Notes under the pieces: model-generated
The model's input: the letters and a program-made list of their open reading frames with translations, nothing else
What the model was told of the DNA's origin: nothing
Database searches by the model: none
Shown: positions 5,701 through 11,864 of the stretch, in pieces
Position numbering within the stretch: position 1 is the stretch's first letter
How the letters are laid out: every line of letters begins with the position of its first letter
Position numbers and translations under genes: made by a program
NCBI GenBank assembly: GCA_016205125.1
Contig: JACQJE010000142.1
Coordinates: 1 to 11,864 of the forward strand
Length of the DNA stretch: 11,864 nt
Direction of reading: 5' to 3'
Origin: Deltaproteobacteria bacterium
GTDB taxonomy: Bacteria; Bdellovibrionota; O2-12-FULL-43-9; JACQJE01

Positions 5701-7512
5701 ATGGAAGTCCTTTTACAACTCAAGAATATCGAAAAGCACTATGGGGCCAGAGCGATCTTCGAGAAGGCCAGTGTTGCGATCAACAGCGATCAGAAGATCG
5801 GGGTGATCGGGCGCAATGGCGCCGGAAAGTCGACCCTCTGCCGGATGATGACCGGGGTAGAGGAAGTGGATGGGGGAGAGATTGTCAAAAACTCCCTCTT
5901 GAGAATCGGGTATCTCGAACAGCATGATCCTTATCAACTCCATGAGACCATTCTTGAGTTCTTGATCCGCTACACTCATCGAAAAGAGTGGAAGTGTGGA
6001 AAGATAGCCGCCAAGTTTGAGATGGCCGGAGAGTTGCTCAATACCAAAATTGAGAATCTCTCCGGGGGGTATCGAACCCGGGTCAAACTGGCCGCAATGC
6101 TGTTAATGGAGCCGAATCTCCTCATTTTGGATGAACCGACGAACTTTCTCGATCTACACACGCTCATTTTACTCGAAGAGTTTTTCAACGATTTTGAAGG
6201 GGCTTTTCTCATCGTCTCCCACGATCGGGAATTTCTCAAAAATACCTGCACGCATACTCTGGAGGTCGAGAATGGCGATCTCACTCTTTATCCTGGAAAT
6301 GTTGAAGAGTATTTAGCGTTCAAGGAAGAGCAACTTGAGCACGCTCTGCGCTACAACAAGAATATCGAAGACAAGCGCAGGCAGCTCCAGGCCTTTGTCG
6401 ATCGCTTTCGAGCTAAGGCGTCGAAGGCCGCACAAGCTCAGTCGAAATTACGACAGATGGAAAAGCTCAGCCGGATTGAAATTGCGCATTCAGGGAAGCG
6501 AGTCAAAATTCGAATCCCCTCGGTGGAGAAGAGAAAAGGTCTGGCCCTCCAGTGCAAAGAGTTCGCTATTGGCTATCCCAACCATCTTGTTGCCCGCCAT
6601 ATTCACCTCGCCATTCCCAGAGGCACCCGAGTTGCCGTCTTAGGGGACAATGGAGAGGGGAAGACCACTTTTCTCAGGACGTTGGCAGGAAGCCTCTCTC
6701 CCATCAGCGGGACCTATCGGTGGGGATACGGAGTTGAATTTGGCTATTATGCACAGCATGTCTATTCTGCTTTAAGCTCTTCAAGCGATGTCTATTCTCA
6801 CCTGGAGCGGCATGCCGCAGAGGGGGTGACCCGTCAGGATATCCTCGAGACGGCAGGTACTTTTCTCTTCCGTGGAAACGATGTCGAGAAGAAGATTTCT
6901 ATCTTGAGCGGGGGAGAGAGAGCGCGACTCTGTCTCGCAGCCCTCCTTCTGACTAAGAACGATGTTCTCCTGCTCGATGAGCCGACGAACCATCTCGATT
7001 TTGAGACCGTGGAAGCATTGGGGGGAGCACTGCGTGACTATAACGGAACCCTCTTTTTTGTCAGTCACGATCGAACCTTTGTGAATCTTTTGGCGACCGA
7101 TATCATTGAGGTGAGGGAGGGATCGATTACGAGATACCCTGGGAGCTATCAGGATTATGTTTATCACCTCCAGCATCGCGTGCATGTAGAGGTCAGTGCT
7201 GTAACTCAAACTCAGTCGCTTAGACAAGAGGGTTCCTCTCCTCGCATGTCGTCTTCTCACGAGCAGCGAAAACTCTGGCAGGTTGAACTGAGGAAGACAA
7301 AGTCGGAGTCGAAAAAAATCGAGACCCAAATTGACCGCCTTACTCAAGAGAAGAACGCGCTTTTAGCTGTTCTTGTGGCACATGTTGCGGAATATTCCCG
7401 TGAACGCTATGAGCGATTGCAGGAGCTCAACGATCTCCTGGAAAAAGAAGAGCAGAAATGGCTCAATCTGCAGGCTAAAATGGAAGAACTGAGTCAGAAG
7501 AAGGAGGGCTAA
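5701..7512 (+). CDS. ABC-F family ATPase (Uup-like, ribosome-associated)
   Basis: ABC-F proteins are soluble twin ATPases without membrane segments. They bind the ribosomal E site and help stalled or initiating ribosomes, and some protect against antibiotics. This 603-residue protein has two nucleotide-binding domains. The first has Walker A GRNGAGKS (37-44), signature LSGGY (120-124), Walker B ending in DE (144-145) and H-switch SHDR (173-176). The second has Walker A GDNGEGKT (315-322), LSGGE (402-406), Walker B DE (426-427) and SHDR (455-458). Between them is the charged linker (about 200-275), with KASKAAQAQSKLRQMEKL at 239-256, typical of the P-site tRNA-contacting region. A C-terminal coiled coil (about 516-600) resembles that of Uup. 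The spacing before the first signature leaves no room for a long arm domain. The start has only a weak GAGG site, buried in a hairpin. Its stop overlaps the greA start by one base. Exact subfamily and role remain uncertain. Confidence 0.93.
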   Translation: MEVLLQLKNIEKHYGARAIFEKASVAINSDQKIGVIGRNGAGKSTLCRMMTGVEEVDGGEIVKNSLLRIGYLEQHDPYQLHETILEFLIRYTHRKEWKCGKIAAKFEMAGELLNTKIENLSGGYRTRVKLAAMLLMEPNLLILDEPTNFLDLHTLILLEEFFNDFEGAFLIVSHDREFLKNTCTHTLEVENGDLTLYPGNVEEYLAFKEEQLEHALRYNKNIEDKRRQLQAFVDRFRAKASKAAQAQSKLRQMEKLSRIEIAHSGKRVKIRIPSVEKRKGLALQCKEFAIGYPNHLVARHIHLAIPRGTRVAVLGDNGEGKTTFLRTLAGSLSPISGTYRWGYGVEFGYYAQHVYSALSSSSDVYSHLERHAAEGVTRQDILETAGTFLFRGNDVEKKISILSGGERARLCLAALLLTKNDVLLLDEPTNHLDFETVEALGGALRDYNGTLFFVSHDRTFVNLLATDIIEVREGSITRYPGSYQDYVYHLQHRVHVEVSAVTQTQSLRQEGSSPRMSSSHEQRKLWQVELRKTKSESKKIETQIDRLTQEKNALLAVLVAHVAEYSRERYERLQELNDLLEKEEQKWLNLQAKMEELSQKKEG

Positions 7513-7985
7513 TGGAAAAAGTACCCTTTACACCCGACGGCTATGCAGCTCTAAAGGAAGAGCTCAAGAGGCTGAAAACCGTGGAGCGCCCGAAGGTTTC
7601 GAAAGAGATTGGAAAAGCGCGTGAACATGGGGATTTGCGGGAGAATGCGGAATATAAGGCCGCAAAAGAACATCAAGGTGTTGTGGAAGCTCGCATTCGT
7701 GATTTAGAGGACAAGCTTGTCAGGGCGGAAGTGATCGATCCCTCGAAGATTGATGGGACGACGGTTAAGTTTGGAGCCCGCGTCAAATTACAAGACATAG
7801 AATCAGGCAATGCTGTCGAATATCACATCGTGGGTCCTTATGAGGCAGACCTGGAGAATGGTTCGATTTCGGTTCTCGCTCCATTGGCGAAGGCATTGAT
7901 TGGCCGGGAAGTTGGAGATCAGGTAGAAGTTCGTGTTCCTAAGGGGATTCGAACTTTTGAGATTCTCAATATTCGCTGGAAGTAG
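7512..7985 (+). CDS. greA: Transcription elongation factor GreA
   Basis: GreA enters the secondary channel of RNA polymerase and triggers cleavage of backtracked RNA, rescuing arrested complexes. The 157-residue length matches stand-alone GreA (158 in E. coli). The N-terminal antiparallel coiled coil (about 1-77) carries the family motif AREHGDLRENAEY (36-48), whose acidic tip residues Asp41 and Glu44 position the catalytic metal. The C-terminal FKBP-like domain (about 82-157) contains VIDPSKIDG and the LIGREVGDQVEV stretch. AAGGAGG (7501-7507) precedes the ATG, which overlaps the ABC-F stop in TAATG, so translation of the two is probably coupled. In Chlamydia the annotated GreA is, as I recall, a much longer protein with an extra N-terminal region. 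The compact form here is therefore a lineage difference or a second paralogue. Confidence 0.96.
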   Translation: MEKVPFTPDGYAALKEELKRLKTVERPKVSKEIGKAREHGDLRENAEYKAAKEHQGVVEARIRDLEDKLVRAEVIDPSKIDGTTVKFGARVKLQDIESGNAVEYHIVGPYEADLENGSISVLAPLAKALIGREVGDQVEVRVPKGIRTFEILNIRWK

Positions 7986-8004
7986 GTGAAGGATTTTGGG
8001 AAAC

Positions 8005-9501
8005 CTATTTGTTGGACAGGTTTGAAGAAAGTTTCACGATGAAGGCTTGGTCATCATTATGGATGACCTCGTATTTTTTTGAGTGAAGAAGTTGTTCTAC
8101 CCCTCTTTTGTCAGATTCTTCTGTAAAATACTCATGGATTCCGATTAAATACTCTGCTCCGAGTGCAATGCGTGGAGCGAGAAATCGCTCGTCAACTGCT
8201 TCAGACGGGCTCGCATTCCAACCTTTCCGATGCGCATTGTAGAGCATGCTCGGGTTGCTCTTGTTGACTGCAATGACAAGGGCATTGGGTTCAGTTTTCT
8301 TTCTCACCTCTTCTCCGAGGCGGAGTTCTGCAGAGATTTCTCTTGATTCGGGAGCCATGTATCGAAGGGTATAGCGCCGCAGCCCCTCTCCTGAGGCTCC
8401 CAACAGGGCGACGCACAACAAAAGGGTCATCTTATTCTGAAGGGAGGGTCTTCTCCAGGAGGAAGCGAACACCTTGCCGATCATCGCTGACGCCGGCAGC
8501 ATGAAAGGGACTTGATAATACTCATGCAAGTAGTTCCCCTTTCCGACAATGATGAAAAAGATGAGATTGGCAATCAACCAGTAGTCGAAGACTTTCTCCT
8601 CTCTGCTGTGCCTCTTCACCCAGAGTCCTATAAAAAAGAGAGGGACGAGGAACCAGACCATATGACGCTTGGCAAGGTAAAGGATGACGATTTTTTTCCA
8701 ATAGTCCCAAGTGACCAGCATCTCCCAATTTCCCCATTTATCCGTTCCATACTGCCAGATCGAAAAGGTGTTGTGATGGTTTAGATAGAGCTGGTGAGCA
8801 TGCAGATACCAGAGGACGATCGGGCTAAAAATCGTGAAGGCATAAAACCAGAGGGTGCCCTGACAGAGTGTTTTCCTGCCGTACTTCATCCACGCTAAGG
8901 AGAGAAGGGGGAGACCGATGTAGAGCGTGTGGAGTTTGATCATGCACGCGATTGAGATAGAGAGCGCAGAAAAAATGAGACAGGTTTTTCTTTCCGTATC
9001 GAGCCACTTCGAGAAAAGATACATTCCGAGCATAATCGCCATGAGAAGGGTTCCTTCTGGCATGAAGGTTCGCGTGTAATAAATATTGAGGGGAAGGAAC
9101 GAGAAGATGAATGCAGACCAGAGGGCTGTTTTTTCACCAAGATAGCGTTTTACAAAGAGATAGAGGAGATAGATGGCCAGCAGTGAAAAAATGGCGGAGA
9201 GGATGCGACCGAGCGCTTCATGAACGCCAAATATGCTGTAAAGAAGCGAAACAAGAAAGGGATAGATCTGAAACTCCGACTCCACATACCCCTGAGAATT
9301 TCCACCCCAGTCGATTTGAGGATAAAAGAGTTTGTAACCATTTTCATGGAAGTTTCTGGCAATGGCGGCTGTATCGCCTTGTCTCCACGAGTGCATGCCG
9401 ATGATCGGCGCATGGATGTGATAGAGACGGACTAGGAGAGCCGAAGCGAGAATCAGGAAAAGAATTTTTTGGGGTTTTACCGTCATATAGAAAAGGTTCA
9501 T
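8005..9501 (-). CDS. GT39/ArnT-type integral membrane glycosyltransferase
   Basis: Enzymes of this type move a sugar from a polyprenyl-phosphate carrier to a lipid, glycan or protein on the outer face of the cytoplasmic membrane. The 498-residue protein has many hydrophobic segments, including about 12-28, 80-92, 101-117, 125-141, 150-164, 174-188, 192-205, 216-233, 281-295, 308-319 and 355-368. The first external loop contains HSWRQGDTAAIARNF (37-51), with Asp43 as the candidate catalytic acid, as in related family 39 proteins. ESEF (74-77) and TRTFMPEG (143-150) are further expected motifs. The C-terminal part (about 380-498) is a soluble domain. Donor and acceptor cannot be told from sequence. 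The gene stands alone on this strand, 19 bases from the convergent greA. Neither ATG 9501 nor the internal ATG 9486 has a clear Shine-Dalgarno, so the exact start is uncertain. Confidence 0.88.
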   Translation of the reverse strand: MNLFYMTVKPQKILFLILASALLVRLYHIHAPIIGMHSWRQGDTAAIARNFHENGYKLFYPQIDWGGNSQGYVESEFQIYPFLVSLLYSIFGVHEALGRILSAIFSLLAIYLLYLFVKRYLGEKTALWSAFIFSFLPLNIYYTRTFMPEGTLLMAIMLGMYLFSKWLDTERKTCLIFSALSISIACMIKLHTLYIGLPLLSLAWMKYGRKTLCQGTLWFYAFTIFSPIVLWYLHAHQLYLNHHNTFSIWQYGTDKWGNWEMLVTWDYWKKIVILYLAKRHMVWFLVPLFFIGLWVKRHSREEKVFDYWLIANLIFFIIVGKGNYLHEYYQVPFMLPASAMIGKVFASSWRRPSLQNKMTLLLCVALLGASGEGLRRYTLRYMAPESREISAELRLGEEVRKKTEPNALVIAVNKSNPSMLYNAHRKGWNASPSEAVDERFLAPRIALGAEYLIGIHEYFTEESDKRGVEQLLHSKKYEVIHNDDQAFIVKLSSNLSNK

Positions 9502-9690
9502 AACAGATTTTGCTGGACAGCTTCAATCCTGCTGAAGTGGGACTGCATTTTCAGTTTTTTGTCGGGCGCGACATGTCGTCAGGAGGATACAAACTCAAGG
9601 CTGACAGAAACTGTTGACTTTAATCTCATTTTTTGAGCAAATATAGAAATTATTTAGCCAGGAAAGTGGTATTGCCATCAGGAGGATGAT
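9502..9690 (+). promoter_or_regulatory. Divergent control region of the glycosyltransferase and CPAF genes
   Basis: These 189 bases separate two divergent genes. A perfect ten-base palindrome, CGACATGTCG (9569-9578), overlaps a GTCG-CGAC inverted repeat (9561-9564 and 9569-9572) and could be an operator. TTGACT (9614-9619) is a good -35 box, but the best -10-like sequence, TATAGA (9642-9647), is 22 bases away, longer than ideal. AGGAGG (9680-9685), 5 bases before the ATG at 9691, is a strong ribosome site for CPAF. The ten-base sequence TCAGGAGGAT occurs here (9678-9687) and also at 9579-9588, where no start codon follows. Confidence 0.4.
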
Positions 9691-11391
9691 ATGAAAAAAA
9701 GGATTGTTGCTCTCCTTCTTGCCATTCTTCTTGCCCCCACAGCATTTGCTGACCAAAAGGCCCTTAAAGCAAAAATGCTGAAAGATCTCGATGCTCTCAA
9801 GACTCTTTTTGAAACGGACTATGCCCCAGCGGAATGGAAAAAAAGCTTTTTCGGATGGAGTCTTCAGACGGCGATTAATGATGCAAAGGATCGGGTCAAA
9901 TCTTGTGATTCGATGACGATAAAGGGGTATCATCAGATCCTGAGAGACCTTTTTAACTCAATGAAGGATTACCATGTCGGAATTCGCTTTCATTCGACTG
10001 AGAAATCAGTTCTCCCCTTCCAGATAAAAGGGGCGGATGGAAGATATTTCTTTGTATACCTTGATCGCGATTTTCTCCCTGAAAAGAGCTTTCCCTTCAA
10101 AGAGGGGGATGAACTGATCCAATTTGGTGAGATCTCAACAGGGGATGCTGTCAGAGAATTTCGGAAAATGCTTGGCAATAACGCGAGCAAGACCGATGAA
10201 GCTTTGGCTGAAATTCTGCTGACGCGCAGATCGGGAAAGGCTGCGAGAACGGTGCAGAAAGGCCCGATCATGCTGACCATTAGACGTAAGGGGACCGATA
10301 AGCTCGTCAGGCACCAGCTTATCTGGGATTATGCGCCAGAAAAGATCAACTACGATGTCGACTTTGTTCAGCCAGATAAAGAGGCGCGAATTCGCGGCGA
10401 GCATCGTGCGAACTTCTTTGATAAAAAAATGATGACCCCTTACTGGACCGATTTCAACGGAGTTGATTTAGGTGAGAACCCGCATTTACTGGGCTCCAAG
10501 GTCGGCTTTATTCCTGCGCTTGGGGAGAAAGTGTGGCAATCCTCCGCAGAAAACTCCTTTGATGCATACATCTACCAGACAGAAGGGGGGAAGAAAATTG
10601 GTTACCTTAGAATCCCGCATTACGACACAAGCGATGGAAGCGCGTTCATTAAGATTGCCTATTTTCAGGAACTGATCGCGCGTTTTAGTGATGAGACTGA
10701 CGCATTGGTGATTGATCAGATGAATAACCCTGGAGGGTCGGTCTTTTATCTGTACGCTGTAGCTTCGATGCTGACTGATCAGGCGCTCCTGACTCCTCGC
10801 CATCGCATGACGATTACTCAGGCGGATGTTTTTGAAGCCTATGAGACCTTGCCCAATCTCGAGAAAATCAAGAATGATGAAGAAGCTGTCCGGGAAATGG
10901 GAGATTCGCTGAGCGGGTATCCGGTGACCTATCAGATGATTCGCTACTTTATTGAGTATTGCCGCTTCATCATTGCGGAGTGGAATGCCGGGAGAACGCT
11001 GACTCATTCATACTACCTCATGGGGGTGGATGCGATCAATCCCGCGCCGGTTCACTACGCGAAGCCGATTCTTCTCCTGGTCAACAGCCTCGATTTTTCA
11101 GGCGGAGATTTCTTTCCGGCGATCCTTCAGGACAACAAGCGTGTCACCGTCTTGGGGACGAGGACAGCAGGTGCTGGAGGTTATGTGCTTGAGAGAAAAT
11201 ACCCGAATCAGTTTGGGATCGATTTCTTCACAGTGACAGGATCGATCGCGGAGCGGGCCTCTCAACTGCCGATTGAGAATCTTGGTGTTGCTCCAGACAT
11301 CGAGTATGAGGTGACAGCCGAAGATCTTCAGAACAACTACGCCGATTACGTTGCGACGATCAATAGGGCTGTGGCTGACTTGCTTCAATAA
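9691..11391 (+). CDS. cpaf: CPAF (chlamydial protease-like activity factor), secreted S41-type serine protease
   Basis: CPAF is a chlamydial serine protease that is exported from the bacterium and, in Chlamydia, reaches the host cytosol late in infection and cleaves host and bacterial proteins. This 566-residue protein matches it end to end. A Sec signal peptide (1-20, ending in AFA) precedes an N-terminal domain, a PDZ-like region (about 105-215), a middle segment (about 220-290) and the tail-specific-protease-like catalytic domain (about 300-566). The triad is His95 (in DYHVG), Ser470 (in DFSGGDFF) and Glu529 (in IENLGV), equivalent to His105, Ser499 and Glu558 of C. trachomatis CPAF. The Ser-Glu distance of 59 is identical. 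The block DALVIDQMNNPGGS (337-350) is nearly unchanged. The segment matching the auto-inhibitory part of the Chlamydia enzyme is about 17 residues shorter. Cys500, beside the Chlamydia catalytic serine, is replaced by Gly471. A strong Shine-Dalgarno supports the start. Confidence 0.95.
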   Translation: MKKRIVALLLAILLAPTAFADQKALKAKMLKDLDALKTLFETDYAPAEWKKSFFGWSLQTAINDAKDRVKSCDSMTIKGYHQILRDLFNSMKDYHVGIRFHSTEKSVLPFQIKGADGRYFFVYLDRDFLPEKSFPFKEGDELIQFGEISTGDAVREFRKMLGNNASKTDEALAEILLTRRSGKAARTVQKGPIMLTIRRKGTDKLVRHQLIWDYAPEKINYDVDFVQPDKEARIRGEHRANFFDKKMMTPYWTDFNGVDLGENPHLLGSKVGFIPALGEKVWQSSAENSFDAYIYQTEGGKKIGYLRIPHYDTSDGSAFIKIAYFQELIARFSDETDALVIDQMNNPGGSVFYLYAVASMLTDQALLTPRHRMTITQADVFEAYETLPNLEKIKNDEEAVREMGDSLSGYPVTYQMIRYFIEYCRFIIAEWNAGRTLTHSYYLMGVDAINPAPVHYAKPILLLVNSLDFSGGDFFPAILQDNKRVTVLGTRTAGAGGYVLERKYPNQFGIDFFTVTGSIAERASQLPIENLGVAPDIEYEVTAEDLQNNYADYVATINRAVADLLQ

Positions 11392-11401
11392 GAAACAAGT
11401 C

Positions 11402-11864
11402 TTATTCCTCACTCGCTTCCAGAAAGATATCCCCCGTTAACTCATAGAGCCCAGCCTCATTGGCGAGGTAGATTTCCCCTATCAGAATGGTGGCTGTGAG
11501 ATGCCTCAGGACATATTGGAATGGGGGTGTGGGGTCATTTTCAGTAAATCGCGCCGCGCCTTCCTCGATTTTTCCTTTGGCGATCCCATGGACCTCTTGG
11601 TTATCGATGACGAAGGTGTAAGTAAGGACGAGTTCCCCCTCATCTCCGGCGATGAAACGGACTCTCAGCGGCCAGGAGTTGTCATTCATTCGGTAATCCC
11701 GAAAGAAGCCGCGCCACTCATTTCCCTGAACGAGAGTTTCAACGGTTGTATTTTCAATGAGGAGATGGGGTCCAAAGGGGAGAGCCGCTGCACTTTGGCT
11801 CGTTGTGGAAATCCCGATGGCCAAAACACTGATGGAGAGAAAGAAAGCAAAGACACTTCTGAAT
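11402..11864 (-). CDS. Exported protein of unknown function, 5' end beyond the window
   Basis: The frame stays open from its stop at 11402 to the window edge at 11864, and no ATG occurs in its last stretch. A TTG at 11824 could be mistaken for the start. Reading further upstream gives an Arg followed by a hydrophobic core (RSVFAFFLSISVLAIG), then a small-residue stretch ending SQSAAA before LPFG. This is a normal Sec signal peptide with cleavage near SAAA, so the true start lies just outside. The mature part, about 125 residues, is predicted beta-rich. It has no cysteines and only two His residues near its centre and end, and it finishes with an acidic tail. I recognise no family. It converges with CPAF, the stop codons lying 10 bases apart. 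Whether it has any link to CPAF is unknown. Confidence 0.75.
   Translation of the reverse strand, partial: FRSVFAFFLSISVLAIGISTTSQSAAALPFGPHLLIENTTVETLVQGNEWRGFFRDYRMNDNSWPLRVRFIAGDEGELVLTYTFVIDNQEVHGIAKGKIEEGAARFTENDPTPPFQYVLRHLTATILIGEIYLANEAGLYELTGDIFLEASEE

Noticed and set aside
5664..5927. An 87-residue frame overlapping the ABC-F start
   Set aside because: It is out of frame with the strongly supported ABC-F gene and its arginine-rich translation looks like a shadow. Only its start codons matter, as possible upstream initiation sites.
6647..6668. Unusual Glu in the second Walker A (GDNGEGKT) of the ABC-F protein
   Set aside because: The position is variable in the GxxxxGK[ST] motif. 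The lysine and threonine that matter are present, so no loss of function is implied.
8001..8024. AAACCT/AGGTTT inverted repeat between greA and the glycosyltransferase as a shared terminator
   Set aside because: The stem is six weak pairs and neither strand has a T-run after it.
11387..11406. AATAAG/CTTATT hairpin spanning both convergent stop codons
   Set aside because: It is AT-only apart from one G-C pair and too weak to be a terminator. The symmetry arises partly because both stops are TAA.

Overview
The window looks like chromosomal DNA from a member of the phylum Chlamydiae, probably an environmental (amoeba- or animal-associated) lineage rather than Chlamydia itself. The decisive gene is at 9691-11391. 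It encodes a secreted serine protease that matches chlamydial CPAF from end to end, with the His, Ser and Glu of the catalytic triad in place. CPAF is known, as far as I am aware, only from Chlamydiae. G+C looks close to one half by eye, which is higher than I would expect for Chlamydia or Parachlamydia. No tRNA, rRNA, insertion sequence, phage gene or CRISPR array is visible.

Layout. 1-238: a short minus-strand gene or remnant that resembles a ribbon-helix-helix antitoxin, with no toxin beside it and an outward-facing promoter at its end. 295-1493: two plus-strand lipoprotein genes, one unknown and one Pal, closed by a strong intrinsic terminator at 1514-1553. 1623-5545: pepN (aminopeptidase N) followed by two unknown lipoproteins whose reading frames overlap, ending in a likely terminator. 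5701-7985: an ABC-F ATPase gene overlapping greA by one base (TAATG), preceded by a hairpin that covers the ABC-F Shine-Dalgarno. 8005-9501: a minus-strand multi-pass membrane glycosyltransferase of the GT39/ArnT type, convergent with greA. 9502-9690: a divergent regulatory gap. 9691-11391: CPAF. 11402-11864: a convergent minus-strand exported protein of unknown function whose 5' end runs off the window.

The genes fall into three themes. The first is the cell envelope: four lipoproteins, the peptidoglycan-binding Pal, the sugar transferase and the exported C-terminal-edge protein. The second is housekeeping for transcription and translation (GreA, ABC-F) and peptide turnover (PepN). The third is host interaction (CPAF). 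I saw no clear multi-gene novel system. The most interesting items are the shortened internal inhibitory segment of the CPAF homologue, the RBS-masking hairpin before the ABC-F/greA operon, the translationally overlapping pair of unknown lipoproteins, and the orphan antitoxin-like gene.
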